Shown here one piece after another: positions 1 to 9,884 of a DNA stretch of 64,000 nt (position 1 is its first letter; the number at the start of each line of letters is the position of its first letter). Both the position numbers and the translations under genes were made by a program. The notes beneath the pieces are model-generated. The model had not been told where the DNA came from. It did not search any database and was given only the letters and a program-made list of their open reading frames with translations. This DNA is from Methyloligella sp. (lineage in GTDB: Bacteria; Pseudomonadota; Alphaproteobacteria; Rhizobiales; HXMU1428-3), in assembly GCA_021604645.1 (NCBI GenBank), contig BQJJ01000003.1, forward strand, positions 302,551 to 366,550, written 5' to 3'.

Positions 1-126
1 ATTATCTTTTGCTTGCATAAGGCCCTGCATCAGCTTTTTTATTTAGCGAATCAATTAATAATTTACACGCTTAACAAGGCCACACTCAAATAAAGAGCAC
101 TCTTTTCATTGGCTTACACACAGTAA

Positions 127-361
127 GTTTTCTCTCATGGGCTATTTTTTCGCATCTGGCGCGAAAAGCCCACTTAAGCGCGATGCTAGGCACCAGATAG
201 GCTCCCTATTATATAAAGGCACCGGGCACTTTTTGTGCTTCTGATACCCACTAAGCATCCGCACTGGTGTCATTTTATCTGTGCTTCAGGTTGCCCAAAA
301 GCAACCGCACTGGCGCCATGCCCCTCATTCACAAGCAGGGTGAGCTCCTTCTTCGTATGGA
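127..361 (+). repeat. Mosaic of intergenic repeat modules (C, A, A, D)
   Basis: The first 455 bases hold no convincing gene. They contain repeat modules that recur elsewhere in the window. Module C (TTTCTCTCATGGGCTAT type) lies at 127-150. Hairpin module A lies at 235-264, partly decayed, and at 281-310. The second copy is perfect: outer arms GTGC/GCAC, bulge TTCA, inner arms GGTTGC/GCAACC, loop CCAAAA. Module D (GAGCTCCTTCTTCGT) lies at 342-356. The same modules appear at 22.7-24.0 kb in the same orientation. Confidence 0.7.
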
Positions 362-410
362 AAGATGGTATTTTTTAATATGAGGGGCTTGTATTTCTGG
401 GCAGGAAACT

Positions 411-446
411 GCTGTCGCAGGCTTCTTCTTGAAGACCTGCGACAGC
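411..446 (-). terminator. Hairpin downstream of ahcY
   Basis: A perfect 11-bp inverted repeat (GCTGTCGCAGG at 411-421, complement at 436-446, 14-nt loop) lies just past the ahcY stop. The T tract on the minus strand is weak (AGTTTCC), so this may be a weak terminator or an mRNA 3'-end stabiliser. Confidence 0.5.
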
Positions 447-455
447 TATATAGTC

Positions 456-1856
456 TTAGTAGCGGTAGTGTTCAGGCTTATAAGGGCCATCAACTTCTAC
501 GCCGATATAATCAGCTTGTTCTTTTGACAGTTTTGTCAATTTCACACCTAATTTTTCAAGGTGCAAGATAGCTACTTTTTCATCCAAGTTTTTAGGTAAT
601 ACATAAACTTCGTTTTTGTATTTGTCATTGTTGTCCCATAGCTCGATTTGAGCCAACACTTGGTTGGTAAAAGATGCGCTCATCACAAAACTTGGGTGAC
701 CAGTTGCACAAGCCAAATTCACCAAGCGGCCTTCAGCCAAGAGAATGAGGCGTTTGCCATCTGGGAATTCAACTTCGTCAACTTGCGGCTTCACATTATG
801 CCATTGGAAGTTTTTCAAGCCTGCAACTTGAATTTCACTATCAAAGTGACCGATGTTTGCAACAATCGCACGATCTTTCATGTCACGCATGTGATCGACA
901 GTGATTACATCTTTGTTGCCTGTTGTCGTCACAAAGATATCACCTTCAGAGGCAGCGGCTTCAAGTGTGTTTACTTCATAACCTTGCATTGCTGCTTGAA
1001 GTGCGCAGATTGGGTCAATTTCAGTAACAATCACACGAGCGCCCTGGCTGCGAAGACTTTCAGCAGAGCCTTTGCCCACATCACCAAATCCGCAAACCAC
1101 AGCAACTTTACCTGACATCATGACGTCAGTTGCGCGCTTGATGCCATCAACAAGGCTTTCGCGGCAACCATAAAGGTTATCAAACTTAGACTTGGTTACG
1201 CTGTCATTTACGTTGATAGCTGGGAACGGTAGGCGTCCCTGTTCAACCATTTGATAAAGACGGTGTACACCTGTTGTTGTTTCTTCAGATACGCCTTTGA
1301 TAGCGTCTCTTTGTTTTTCGAACCAGCCCGGGCTTTGTTCCAAGCGTTTTTTAATGGTAGCAAAAAGAACTTCTTCTTCTTCATTACCTGGATTATCAAG
1401 CACAGAAATATCTTTTTCAGCTTCAGCACCAAGAATGATGTAAATGGTTGCATCACCACCATCATCAAGGATCATGTTTGAAGTGCCACCATCTGACCAA
1501 TCAAAGATTTTATCAATGAAGTTCCAATATTCTTCAAGAGTTTCGCCTTTATGAGCGAAAACTGGAACGCCTTCTTTTGCAATAGCTGCGGCTGCATGAT
1601 CTTGCGTTGAGAAAATGTTGCATGATGCCCAACGTATATCAGCACCTAGCGCCTTTAGTGTTTGGATCAATACAGCTGTTTGAATTGTCATGTGCAGAGA
1701 GCCTGAAATACGTGCACCTTTTAGCGGTTGAGCTTCTTTATACTCTTCACGTATGGCCATAAGGCCTGGCATTTCTGTTTCTGCGATAGCAATTTCTTTA
1801 AATCCAAAATCAGCCAAGCTGATATCTGCGACTGCGTAGTCTGTAAATTCGGTCAT
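456..1856 (-). CDS. ahcY: Adenosylhomocysteinase (S-adenosylhomocysteine hydrolase)
   Basis: Cytosolic NAD-dependent enzyme of the activated-methyl cycle. It cleaves S-adenosylhomocysteine to adenosine and homocysteine and relieves product inhibition of methyltransferases. The 466-residue length suits the family. The NAD-binding motif GFGDVGKG is at residues 256-263, and the C terminus PYKPEHYRY is diagnostic. The start at 1856 is preferred over an in-frame ATG 18 codons upstream because AAAGGA lies about 6 nt before it. It is last in the chvI-chvG-hprK-EIIA-ptsH series, but a 180-bp gap with a promoter-like sequence suggests separate transcription. This neighbourhood is typical of Hyphomicrobiales. 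Confidence 0.97.
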   Translation of the reverse strand: MTEFTDYAVADISLADFGFKEIAIAETEMPGLMAIREEYKEAQPLKGARISGSLHMTIQTAVLIQTLKALGADIRWASCNIFSTQDHAAAAIAKEGVPVFAHKGETLEEYWNFIDKIFDWSDGGTSNMILDDGGDATIYIILGAEAEKDISVLDNPGNEEEEVLFATIKKRLEQSPGWFEKQRDAIKGVSEETTTGVHRLYQMVEQGRLPFPAINVNDSVTKSKFDNLYGCRESLVDGIKRATDVMMSGKVAVVCGFGDVGKGSAESLRSQGARVIVTEIDPICALQAAMQGYEVNTLEAAASEGDIFVTTTGNKDVITVDHMRDMKDRAIVANIGHFDSEIQVAGLKNFQWHNVKPQVDEVEFPDGKRLILLAEGRLVNLACATGHPSFVMSASFTNQVLAQIELWDNNDKYKNEVYVLPKNLDEKVAILHLEKLGVKLTKLSKEQADYIGVEVDGPYKPEHYRY

Positions 1857-1943
1857 CACTCGTCCTTTATTTAAGCTATTTTTGCCATTTCTGTGCGCGC
1901 AGGTATGCATGCGGAAAAAGGCCTATGGCTTTTATGCTAAAGC

Positions 1944-1972
1944 CTTATAATCTGGTCTTCGGAAAAGAGCAA
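1944..1972 (-). promoter_or_regulatory. Putative sigma-70-type promoter of ahcY
   Basis: On the minus strand, TTGCTC (-35 like) and TATAAG (-10 like) are separated by exactly 17 nt, about 90 nt upstream of the ahcY start. I saw no recognisable SAH or SAM-II riboswitch in the leader. Confidence 0.45.
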
Positions 1973-2038
1973 GAGGGATATAAAGAAAGTTTTATATGTT
2001 ATTTGTACAGAGTATTTCATGAAATGCGCCGCGGAGCA

Positions 2039-2320
2039 TTATTCACCCTCGTGAAATTTGGCTTCAATCAGGTTAATTAGAGCTTTTAAAGCTTCATCAC
2101 CTTCTGGTCCTTTAGCTTCAATAACAATTGAAGAACCTTGCGAAGCCGCTAGCATCATTAGACCCATGATTGAGCTACCGCCCACTGTTTGACCGTCTTT
2201 GGTCACATCAATTTCGGCGTTGTACTGACCTGCACATTTGACAAAGGCTGCTGACGCTCTGGCATGCAGGCCCTTTTTATTGCAAATTGTTACTTCTGCA
2301 ATTGTTGACTGATCTGTCAT
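2039..2320 (-). CDS. ptsH: Phosphocarrier protein HPr
   Basis: Small cytosolic phosphocarrier of the regulatory PTS. It takes phosphate from EI/EI-Ntr on a histidine and can be phosphorylated on serine by HprK. The catalytic His19 sits in GLHARASA. The regulatory serine is Ser50, in GGSSIMGLMM, aligning with Ser46 of classical HPr. At 93 residues it is slightly longer than the usual 85-90. GAGGGAAG precedes the ATG at good spacing. The gene lies downstream of EIIA-Man and hprK, the standard alphaproteobacterial arrangement, in which the PTS regulates rather than imports sugar. No PTS permease is present in the window. Confidence 0.95.
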   Translation of the reverse strand: MTDQSTIAEVTICNKKGLHARASAAFVKCAGQYNAEIDVTKDGQTVGGSSIMGLMMLAASQGSSIVIEAKGPEGDEALKALINLIEAKFHEGE

Positions 2321-2556
2321 CTTTTCTTCCCTCTCCCATCTGATGTCTTTTTAAAAAGGCACTCCCCAGTGTTCCTCTTTAAAATGGCATTTTGCCCCGA
2401 CATTTGATGGTTTAATTCTTAATTCCTTGCTTATTTATAGAGCAAACTCATTGCATTGCGCTTCTTATGATTTTCATCACTCACAAGCTATTGTATTAAA
2501 TGCTTACTCTTTATCTTTTGAGATTTATTGTTTGTTCGATAAGTTCATGATTTTTA

Positions 2557-2958
2557 TTATTTATCGCTTAAAACATGACTTGCAATTGAGATGTACTTTC
2601 TACCCGCTTCTTGCGCTTTTAAGATGACATCTTCAATGTTGCTTTCATTCCGGAGGCTGGCTAATTTAATTAGCAAAGGTAAATTTACCCCAGCGATCAC
2701 CTCAATTTTTGCATGATCCATGATTGAAATTGCTAAATTTGATGGTGTGCCACCAAACATGTCTGTTAACAATACAACCCCATCATTATTATCAACGCGG
2801 CCAATGGCATCAATGATGTCTTTACGGCGCATTTCCATATCATCGTCAGGACCAATAGATACAGTTTCTAAATTATCTTGAGGACCAACAACGTGCTCCA
2901 ACGCGGCTCTAAATTCTTCTGCCAGTCTCCCATGGGTGACAATAACAAGACCAATCAT
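2557..2958 (-). CDS. PTS EIIA component, mannose family (EIIA-Man)
   Basis: Cytosolic PTS protein of the mannose/fructose/sorbose EIIA family, 133 residues. It accepts phosphate from HPr on the histidine of VTHG (His9), close to the N terminus as expected. A single EIIA domain with no IIB, IIC or IID partner nearby indicates the regulatory branch of the alphaproteobacterial PTS, not sugar transport. The ATG at 2958 is chosen because GGGA precedes it; a TTG four codons upstream is in frame but would overlap that ribosome-binding site. It sits between hprK and ptsH, with gaps of about 160 and 240 bp. Confidence 0.9.
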   Translation of the reverse strand: MIGLVIVTHGRLAEEFRAALEHVVGPQDNLETVSIGPDDDMEMRRKDIIDAIGRVDNNDGVVLLTDMFGGTPSNLAISIMDHAKIEVIAGVNLPLLIKLASLRNESNIEDVILKAQEAGRKYISIASHVLSDK

Positions 2959-3119
2959 TATTTTTCCCAAATAACCTTTTTCAAATGACTACCATTTTCT
3001 TATATTGTTGTGATGCCAACATCTTTTAAAAGATTACATTGTCTATGATTGTGGCCTCTGGCAAGTTATTTTGTTTAATTCTTATCAATTTTTTATGAGA
3101 TTTGAAAAAAATGCGGCTT

Positions 3120-3584
3120 TTAACTGCTGAGAATCAAATTTAATTTATTCAAAGCTGAGGCTTCAAATGGATCAAGAAAAAAGAGTGGAAACACATGATC
3201 TTCGATGAGTTCAATTTCATTGACTTCATCTGGTAAGCGCTCAATTTCATGATATTTTTTGAGTTTTATAACAAAATCTATTGGGCTTTTTTCTAAATAA
3301 TCAAATGTTTTAATTCCCAAATGTCTGACTTCCAATAGCCCTTTTAGGGCTTCTGGGGCCTGCCCATATAATTTTTTCTGATTATTAACTATCTCTAACA
3401 CTATCTCAACTTGATCATCTGCTACAAGTTGAGCTGAGTTTTTTTCTGAAACAAAATGGGATGGTGGCATGATCAAACGAAGTGCCAGATCTGATTTTCC
3501 TGCTGCAGATGGCCCCAGCAAAAGAACACCTTTGCCGTTAATATTGATGAGAGTTCCATGTTGGATGGTTTTATGAATTGTCAT
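3120..3584 (-). CDS. hprK: HPr kinase/phosphorylase, short alphaproteobacterial form
   Basis: Bifunctional kinase/phosphorylase acting on the HPr serine. The 154 residues correspond to the C-terminal catalytic domain only; the N-terminal domain of firmicute HprK is absent, which is normal in Alphaproteobacteria. Walker A GPSAAGKS is at residues 24-31, followed by LVADDQV (53-59) and the HprK signature region around LLEVRHLGI. The start overlaps the end of chvG by 14 nt, so translation is probably coupled. With ptsH and the EIIA next in line, this is the canonical link between the ChvG/ChvI system and PTS regulation. Confidence 0.92.
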   Translation of the reverse strand: MTIHKTIQHGTLININGKGVLLLGPSAAGKSDLALRLIMPPSHFVSEKNSAQLVADDQVEIVLEIVNNQKKLYGQAPEALKGLLEVRHLGIKTFDYLEKSPIDFVIKLKKYHEIERLPDEVNEIELIEDHVFPLFFLDPFEASALNKLNLILSS

Positions 3585-5424
3585 CTTGTTTCAATTTATG
3601 AATAGCTGGTAACTCGATTACAAACCGTGCGCCTAAAGGTGGGCGGCTGCCAATTTGTTCTCTTGTTTCTGTTTGCGGTTGGCCTGGTTGGCTATATCTA
3701 TTTTCAGCTTTGATTGTTCCTTTGTGAGCGGAAATGATTTGCTGAGAAATGCTTAGCCCCAAGCCTGAGTTATTGCCAAACTCCTCACCTTCTGGTCGAT
3801 CAGTATAAAAGCGCTTAAAGATCTTGTCTAAATGTTCTGGAGGAATGCCAGGGCCTTCATCATCCACAAACAGGATGATTTTTCCATCCTTTCGTCTTGC
3901 CGTTACCCAAACATCCCCATCATCTGGAGAAAAAGACAAAGCATTTTCCAGCAAGTTAATGAGAACCTGACCCAGTCGGCTATCATGGCCTCGGAGTAAA
4001 TAGGCCCGCTCATCAGTGGCTTGGAAAACTTGCAACTTTACATCGGTTTTATTGCTTCGATGAATGTCGTTAAATACATTTAATGTTCCCTCTAGAACAT
4101 CTTTGATATTTAAAATGTCTGTATCTTCTCTGGCTAATTCGGCATCCAGACGCGAGGCATCTGAGATATCACTAATCAAACGATCTAATCGCTTTACATC
4201 ATTTTGGATAATATCAACTAAGCGCGTGCGTTGTTCATCGGTTTTAACTAATTCCAATGTTTCAGCAGCGCTGCGCAAGGAGGTTAAGGGATTTTTTAAT
4301 TCATGAGCTACATCTGCTGCAAAACTCTCAATGGCATCTAACCTTCTATAGAGGGCGGCTGTCATTTCACGAAATGAGCCTGATAATTGGCCAATTTCGT
4401 CATTTCTGTCTGTGTAATCAGGTATTTCTTCTCTTGCCTTAATACTTTCACCAACTCGTTTTGCTGCGGCTGATAGCCGGCGCATCGGCAAGGCGATATA
4501 TCTTGTAAGAAAGAGAGATGTAAGTAAGCTCACACCAAATGCCAGGACAGCAAGTCGTAAGATCGCTCGTCGTTCATTGCGAATGGTTTGCTCAACTCCC
4601 CCACCTTTTGTTGATAGCAATAAAACACCTAGGACACGTCGCAACCTTCTGATTGGCACCGCCACGGAGACGATGTGTTTGCCTTCAGTTGTGACGCGGA
4701 CCATAGGTGTTGCAGCACCTGCGCTTGCAGCGCCAACTTCATCGTAAACTTTTCCATCACCGATTGGGTCTTCTTTGTATATCGGCAGGTCGCTGTAAAA
4801 CAGCACACGCTTGAAAGCTTGCTCTATGCGGGAATAAAGACTTTTATCTTGATTTCCATTTGGGTTGAGCTGAGATTTTGGTTGTAGACCGCCTGAATAA
4901 AGCCTTTGGCTATCAATAATCAGAGTTTGATCTGAATCATAAATTCTCGCCCGTGTACCAGTTGGTTGTACCAATCTTCGCAATATTGGTGCAACACGTT
5001 CAGGGTCAATTGGGAATTCGAGAGATGTAAAAGCGTCTCCAGCGATAAACGGGGCGTCTGCGCCTGTTTCCAATAAACTATCTGGATCTACGATGATTTG
5101 ATCTGTATCGGCTGTAGCTGAAGCTGCTATCGCGCCAGCGATAATTTCACCTTGGGTTTGCAGACTTTCAACTTTTGCACCGATCAAGCCGGCGCGCAAT
5201 TGATTGAGGTATAGAATGCCCAGCATCAAAAACACGAGCGCAATCATATTTGAAATAAAGATCGTGCGACCAAGCGTTGAAAAGTTCAAGCTTGAACGAA
5301 ATGCTGAACGGAGGCGTACAAGGATTTTTTTTAATGTCATAAGGTAAGATTGACTGCTTGTTGGAGACAGAGACTTTATTGAATTTACAACTGTTTCTGG
5401 CTGCCACTTTTTACTCTGTGACAT
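3571..5424 (-). CDS. chvG: Sensor histidine kinase ChvG (ExoS/BvrS family)
   Basis: Membrane-bound histidine kinase of 617 residues that pairs with ChvI. In rhizobia, Agrobacterium and Brucella (ExoS, ChvG, BvrS) it senses acid or envelope state and controls envelope and virulence or symbiosis genes. A transmembrane segment near residues 54-74 is followed by a periplasmic sensing domain of about 210 residues. A second segment lies near 286-308, then HAMP, the H-box with His374 in FAADVAHELKNPLTSL, the N-box LINLLENALSF, and G-boxes DDEGPGIPPE and GLGLSISQQI. It follows chvI after a 134-bp gap that contains a terminator-like hairpin, and overlaps hprK by 14 nt. Confidence 0.94.
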   Translation of the reverse strand: MSQSKKWQPETVVNSIKSLSPTSSQSYLMTLKKILVRLRSAFRSSLNFSTLGRTIFISNMIALVFLMLGILYLNQLRAGLIGAKVESLQTQGEIIAGAIAASATADTDQIIVDPDSLLETGADAPFIAGDAFTSLEFPIDPERVAPILRRLVQPTGTRARIYDSDQTLIIDSQRLYSGGLQPKSQLNPNGNQDKSLYSRIEQAFKRVLFYSDLPIYKEDPIGDGKVYDEVGAASAGAATPMVRVTTEGKHIVSVAVPIRRLRRVLGVLLLSTKGGGVEQTIRNERRAILRLAVLAFGVSLLTSLFLTRYIALPMRRLSAAAKRVGESIKAREEIPDYTDRNDEIGQLSGSFREMTAALYRRLDAIESFAADVAHELKNPLTSLRSAAETLELVKTDEQRTRLVDIIQNDVKRLDRLISDISDASRLDAELAREDTDILNIKDVLEGTLNVFNDIHRSNKTDVKLQVFQATDERAYLLRGHDSRLGQVLINLLENALSFSPDDGDVWVTARRKDGKIILFVDDEGPGIPPEHLDKIFKRFYTDRPEGEEFGNNSGLGLSISQQIISAHKGTIKAENRYSQPGQPQTETREQIGSRPPLGARFVIELPAIHKLKQDDNS

Positions 5425-5479
5425 TTAATCCGTTCCTTAATTAAGGCTTTTTAAAACTCCAACAGTTTCTTTGTGCGTT

Positions 5480-5520
5480 AAAACTGTGTCTTTAAAACAT
5501 TGTTATGATTAAAGACACAG
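5480..5520 (-). terminator. Terminator/attenuator-like hairpin between chvI and chvG
   Basis: A perfect 12-bp inverted repeat (CTGTGTCTTTAA at 5484-5495, complement at 5509-5520, 13-nt loop). On the minus strand it is followed at once by TTTT (5480-5483). It has the form of an intrinsic terminator inside the chvI-chvG operon, where full termination would be unexpected. Partial termination would yield more ChvI than ChvG. Confidence 0.6.
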
Positions 5521-5558
5521 CTAAAGATTAAAGGCCAGTTTTTTCACGCTTTTGAGTT

Positions 5559-6263
5559 TTAAGCGTTTTTTTCTTTGAAGCGATAACCAACACCATAGAG
5601 TGTTTCGATCACATCAAAATTATCATCTACGACTTTGAATTTTTTGCGAAGACGTTTGATATGGCTGTCAATTGTTCTGTCATCCACATAAACCTGATCA
5701 TCGTAAGCTGCATCCATTAATGCGTCACGGCTTTTTACAACTCCTGGGCGCTGCGCCAATGATTGAAGGATCAAAAATTCTGTCACTGTTAGTGTGACCG
5801 GTTTGTTGTCCCATGTGCATGTGTGGCGTTCTTCATCCATCACCAATAGACCGCGCTCAAGTATGTTGCTTGCATCTTTTTGTACAGGCTCAATTGCTCT
5901 TGCAGCTGAACGGCGCATGATAGCTTTCACACGCTCTAGAAGTAATCTTTGAGAAAATGGCTTTTTGATATAATCATCTGCACCCATTTTCAAACCAAAA
6001 AGTTCGTCTATTTCTTCATCTTTCGATGTGAGGAAAATAACTGGTAATTCAGATTCCTGGCGCAAGCGGCGCAACAGTTCCATGCCATCCATACGCGGCA
6101 TTTTGATATCCAAAATAGCAAGGTCAGGTGGCTCGCTTGTTAAGCCCTCAAGGCCTGAAGCCCCGTCATTATAAGTGCGAACAAGATACCCTTCCGTTTC
6201 AAGAACTATACGGAGAGATGTAAGGATATTTCGATCATCATCTACAAGTGCTACTGTTGGCAT
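5559..6263 (-). CDS. chvI: Response regulator ChvI (OmpR family)
   Basis: DNA-binding response regulator, 234 residues, partner of ChvG. The receiver domain has acidic residues D8-D10, phosphoacceptor Asp52 in [13 protein letters not shown], and Lys in [10 protein letters not shown] winged-helix DNA-binding domain follows ([43 protein letters not shown]). Its protein sequence closely resembles the rhizobial ChvI/BvrR type, and it is divergent from pckA, which is classic for the order. AAGG precedes the ATG. Confidence 0.95.
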   Translation of the reverse strand: MPTVALVDDDRNILTSLRIVLETEGYLVRTYNDGASGLEGLTSEPPDLAILDIKMPRMDGMELLRRLRQESELPVIFLTSKDEEIDELFGLKMGADDYIKKPFSQRLLLERVKAIMRRSAARAIEPVQKDASNILERGLLVMDEERHTCTWDNKPVTLTVTEFLILQSLAQRPGVVKSRDALMDAAYDDQVYVDDRTIDSHIKRLRKKFKVVDDNFDVIETLYGVGYRFKEKNA

Positions 6264-6298
6264 ATTTATAAGGGCCTTATTGTTATTCTAGATCACGT

Positions 6299-6395
6299 CA
6301 CTTTTTAAATTCAAAGACATGCTCTATTTCTTTGTTTAAGCGCATCTCTTTTCACAAAACCGGTTACCACTTTTGTGCGACACGCTCTTAAAATT
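6299..6395 (+). repeat. Rhizobial-type intergenic palindrome (modules H + B), 'empty' form
   Basis: The 690-bp chvI-pckA intergenic region contains module H (TTCAAAGACATGCTCTA at 6310-6326), followed by module B. Module B is a hairpin with arms CACAAAA (6353-6359) and TTTTGTG (6371-6377) around the core CCGGTTACCAC. The core AAAACCGG...CCACTTTT is a common palindrome in Hyphomicrobiales intergenic DNA. This copy lacks the internal module A found in the copies at 12.6 and 25.6 kb. Promoters of chvI and pckA must lie in this region, but I could not assign them reliably. Confidence 0.65.
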
Positions 6396-6954
6396 TATCT
6401 TTAAATACTCATATGCCGCGATAAGGTCTTTTTATGTAGATATTAAGGCAGCGCTTTAAAGTCGCCCTGAATGTTACTGCTTTTCAACTGAAAGGCAATA
6501 TTATTGACGCGAATTCCTTGTGTATGAATTGTGAGTTAGGCGATAATCTGGCAGGTTTGACGCTTTTTTCTGTTTCCATTGCCTAAAATTTAATCTTCCC
6601 TTTATTTTACACCCTATCTTTTTTCAGCACCTCATTATGTTTAACTTCACCTTCTTTTTGGTACTTTTCTCGCTCATTTATATGGGTTAAAGAAAGGCTT
6701 GCTCCACTTTTAAAATGGGAATATGTCGATTTTTTCGCCATTAATGCCTTAATTTTGTTAAAATGACGCTAGTTTACACAATTCGTGGGTTGAACATTTC
6801 TCTCCTGTGCAATAGTAAATTGGCTGAGGCATTTGTCATATATTTGAAATATAGCTTGCCCTTTTGGAAACAGAGTGAAAAATTGGTACATGGCCTTAGA
6901 TTAGTGCCACCCAATTTTAAAGTAACAGATATCCATTTTAGGAGTTGATTTGTC

Positions 6955-8568
6955 GTGACGTTAAAGGCGATTGATGGTGGTGCGAACAAGCATGTGACGT
7001 TCCCTATACGGGAACCAGGTACTATTCACCTAAATAACAGCCGCGCAGAGCTATATGATGTAGCTATCGAGCGTGGCGAAGGTAAACGGGCAGCAAACGG
7101 TGCCTTTGCTGTAACCACTGGACAACATACGGGCCGCTCAGCGAAAGACAAATATGTCGTTCGCGATGCATCTACCGAAGATACGATCTGGTGGGACAAT
7201 AGCGCTGCTATGACCCCTGAACAATTTGCAACCTTGAAAGAAGACTTTCTAGCGCATGCAAATAATCGCGAATTGTTTGTACAAGATTTATTCGCTGGCG
7301 CTGATCCTGTCCATAGGTTAAATAGCCGCATCTATTGTGAATTTGCCTGGCACGCTCTGTTTATCCAGCATCTAATGATTGAACCAAGTGCACAAGATAG
7401 AGAAAATTTTGACATTGGTTTCACCATTGTAGATCTCCCTAGCTTTAAAGCAGATCCTGCCCGTCACGGCACTCGCTCTGAAACTGTTATTGCTCTTGAT
7501 CTTGCAAACAAGCTTGTTCTTATTGGTGGCACTGAATATGCCGGTGAGATGAAAAAATCTGTTTTCTCTTATCTGAACTATATCCTTCCTGAAAAAAATA
7601 TTATGCCGATGCACTGCTCTGTTAATGAAGATGCTTCAGGCAACTCTGCTGTTTTCTTCGGCCTATCTGGTACGGGCAAGACAACTCTTTCAGCTGACCC
7701 TAAACGTCCACTTGTTGGTGATGACGAACATGGCTGGGCTCCTAACGGCGTCTTTAACTTTGAGGGTGGCTGCTATGCGAAGGCCATTCGCCTTTCTGAA
7801 GACGCTGAGCCAGAAATTTACGGCGCTATTAACCGCGAGCATGCGGTGATGGAAAATGTTGTTCTTAGTGATGCAGGCGTGCCTGATTTTGATGATGGCT
7901 CTTTAACTGAGAACACACGCGGTGCCTATCCTCTTGATTTCATTAAAGGTGCTAGCGAAACTGGCATGAGTGGCCAGCCTTTAAATATTGTTATGCTAAC
8001 AGCAGATGCTTTTGGTGTTTTGCCGCCAATTGCGAAACTCACACCAGCTCAAGCGATGTATCACTTCCTTTCAGGCTATACAGCTAAAGTTGCTGGTACT
8101 GAAAAAGGTGTCACAGAGCCGACTGCTACATTCTCTACATGTTTTGGTGCGCCATTTATGCCGCGTCATCCAAGTGTTTATGGCAACTTGCTTCGTGACT
8201 TGATTGCTGAGCATAAAGTTGATTGCTGGCTTGTTAATACCGGCTGGACTGGTGGCAAGTATGGTGTTGGTAATCGGATGCCTATTAAAGCGACGCGCCG
8301 CCTTCTTGATGCTGCCCTTGGTGGTAGCTTGAAATCTGCTCCTATGCGAGTTGATCCAATTTTTGGATTTGAAGTGCCTGAGCAAGTTGAAGGTCTTGAT
8401 GATCAATCAATTTTAACACCACGTGAGACTTGGGCTGACAAAGCTGAATATGATCAAGGTGCTGCTAAACTTGTTGAGATTTTCGTTGAGAATTTCAAGA
8501 AATTCGAGAGCCATGTGGCAGCTGATGTTAGAGCTGCTGCTCCTCAAATTCAGGATGCTGCTGAATAA
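6955..8568 (+). CDS. pckA: Phosphoenolpyruvate carboxykinase (ATP)
   Basis: ATP-dependent gluconeogenic enzyme converting oxaloacetate to PEP and CO2. At 537 residues it is full length. The kinase-1a P-loop GLSGTGKT is at 236-243, followed by DDEHGW and the characteristic NTGWTGG...YGVGNRM region. The start is GTG at 6955, with AGGAG 10 nt upstream; no upstream ATG is in frame. The gene is monocistronic, divergent from chvI with a 690-bp intergenic region, and ends in an intrinsic terminator. In rhizobia this gene is linked to the ChvI region and needed for growth on dicarboxylates, consistent with the TCA genes further on. Confidence 0.97.
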   Translation: MTLKAIDGGANKHVTFPIREPGTIHLNNSRAELYDVAIERGEGKRAANGAFAVTTGQHTGRSAKDKYVVRDASTEDTIWWDNSAAMTPEQFATLKEDFLAHANNRELFVQDLFAGADPVHRLNSRIYCEFAWHALFIQHLMIEPSAQDRENFDIGFTIVDLPSFKADPARHGTRSETVIALDLANKLVLIGGTEYAGEMKKSVFSYLNYILPEKNIMPMHCSVNEDASGNSAVFFGLSGTGKTTLSADPKRPLVGDDEHGWAPNGVFNFEGGCYAKAIRLSEDAEPEIYGAINREHAVMENVVLSDAGVPDFDDGSLTENTRGAYPLDFIKGASETGMSGQPLNIVMLTADAFGVLPPIAKLTPAQAMYHFLSGYTAKVAGTEKGVTEPTATFSTCFGAPFMPRHPSVYGNLLRDLIAEHKVDCWLVNTGWTGGKYGVGNRMPIKATRRLLDAALGGSLKSAPMRVDPIFGFEVPEQVEGLDDQSILTPRETWADKAEYDQGAAKLVEIFVENFKKFESHVAADVRAAAPQIQDAAE

Positions 8569-8592
8569 ATTTTCAGTTTCAAAGAATTAATT

Positions 8593-8622
8593 AAAGGTTG
8601 CTCTTTAGCGGCCTTTTTTTTT
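8593..8622 (+). terminator. Intrinsic terminator of pckA
   Basis: A 9-bp stem (AAAGGTTGC / GCGGCCTTT, two G-U pairs) with a 6-nt loop, followed by a run of T. Confidence 0.85.
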
Positions 8623-8757
8623 GCGCAATTTTTACTTAAAATTTTTAGCGTGGCTTTAACGCTTTTGTTTATATTTTGCGATTTGATCAATTTCATATTC
8701 TGTTTTTACAATACCCCTGTCTTTTCACTTCTGATTAATCAGCTTTGGAGGCCATAT

Positions 8758-9816
8758 ATGGTTCACTCATTTCTACTCCGCACTCCTTTTTATCTGAAGT
8801 GTTTTTTTCTTTCTCTCTTTTGTCTTTTTTCTTTATCAACTTTAGCATTTGCAGAAGCACCTCAAGCTCAGCTCAAACAACTCCCCACCTGCAAAGGTGT
8901 TAATCTCGTTGAAGAAATGCGGATTATTGAGCCTGAGCGGTATCAAAAATTAAAACGCGTTGCAGATATTGAGAAAAATTCAGATGCTGTTCTCTGGCGC
9001 ATTGATGGAACTGATGGTGCGCCCTCTTATTTATTTGGAACCATGCACACCACTGATCCTGAGGTCACGCAATTTAGCGAGCAAGCTAAAACAGCATTTA
9101 CTGAGGCTAAAGCTGTTGCTGTAGAAGTTGCTAATTTAGAACCAGCGCAAATTCAATCCTATATACAGAAAAACCCGGAACAGTTTTTTTCTCTCAAGGG
9201 ACCGAAATTGAATGATTACCTTAGTCAGGATGACTACAGTTATGTCATTGATTTAGCAGTGAAACAGGGCATGCCTAAAAATATGATCCCGCTCCTGAAG
9301 CCCTGGTTTGCTTATATTAGCTATTTTCAAATTCCTGGGTGTGAAGCTTTTCGCATGAGCAAAGGACTTGTCTCTCTTGATCAACACATCATTAAAAAAG
9401 CTAAATTATCCGGCAAACGACTGATTGGATTGGAAAGTTTAAATGATCAATTTTCAGCTTTCGACGCCCTTGCCCCAAAGCATCAAGTTACACTTTTGCA
9501 AGATGGAATTTTTCAACATAAGCGGATTAATGATTTTTACTTTACAGCTATGCAACTTTATAAATCTAGGCAAATTGGCATGATGATTCCGCTCTCGATC
9601 GCCTTTGGCAAGAATGAAGAAAAAACAACAGCGGCTATGGCGGAATTTCTTGAAATCATGGTGGTTAAACGCAACAAGCAAATGTTTGAGCATTCTCTTC
9701 CTCTTGTCAAAAAAGGAGGGGCTTTCATTGCTGTGGGGGCTCTTCACATGACAGGACGCCATGGCTTGGTTGAGGCATTCCGCAGTGCCGGTTACGACGT
9801 GACGAAAATAAACTAG
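8758..9816 (+). CDS. Exported TraB/GumN-family protein
   Basis: 352-residue protein of the TraB/PrgY/GumN family, thought to include metal-dependent peptidase-like (Tiki/TraB clan) proteins; the cellular role here is unknown. A signal peptide spans about residues 1-32, ending at LAFAEA. Family motifs are the N-terminal LFGTMHTTDP, the central KRLIGLESLNDQ and the C-terminal GGAFIAVGALHMTGRHGL. The ATG at 8758 is preferred to an earlier in-frame codon because GGAGG lies 6 nt upstream and it places a normal signal peptide at the N terminus. It is followed 68 bp later by another exported protein, possibly co-transcribed. Confidence 0.85.
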   Translation: MVHSFLLRTPFYLKCFFLSLFCLFSLSTLAFAEAPQAQLKQLPTCKGVNLVEEMRIIEPERYQKLKRVADIEKNSDAVLWRIDGTDGAPSYLFGTMHTTDPEVTQFSEQAKTAFTEAKAVAVEVANLEPAQIQSYIQKNPEQFFSLKGPKLNDYLSQDDYSYVIDLAVKQGMPKNMIPLLKPWFAYISYFQIPGCEAFRMSKGLVSLDQHIIKKAKLSGKRLIGLESLNDQFSAFDALAPKHQVTLLQDGIFQHKRINDFYFTAMQLYKSRQIGMMIPLSIAFGKNEEKTTAAMAEFLEIMVVKRNKQMFEHSLPLVKKGGAFIAVGALHMTGRHGLVEAFRSAGYDVTKIN

Positions 9817-9884
9817 GATTAGACCCAACGGGCAAACCCCACTTATTATCCCAGGCTCTTAGATAAACTTTTAAGGAATTCAAA

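Noticed and set aside
365-571. Short plus-strand ORF overlapping the ahcY 3' end
   Set aside because: It runs through the ahcY hairpin and coding sequence and has no ribosome site or family resemblance.
1857-2038. SAH or SAM-II riboswitch upstream of ahcY
   Set aside because: I could not find the conserved pseudoknot elements in the leader; only a promoter-like pair of boxes is supportable.
3120-3584. HprK as a truncated gene
   Set aside because: The 154-residue catalytic-only form is standard in Alphaproteobacteria, and the overlap with chvG is conserved architecture rather than a deletion.
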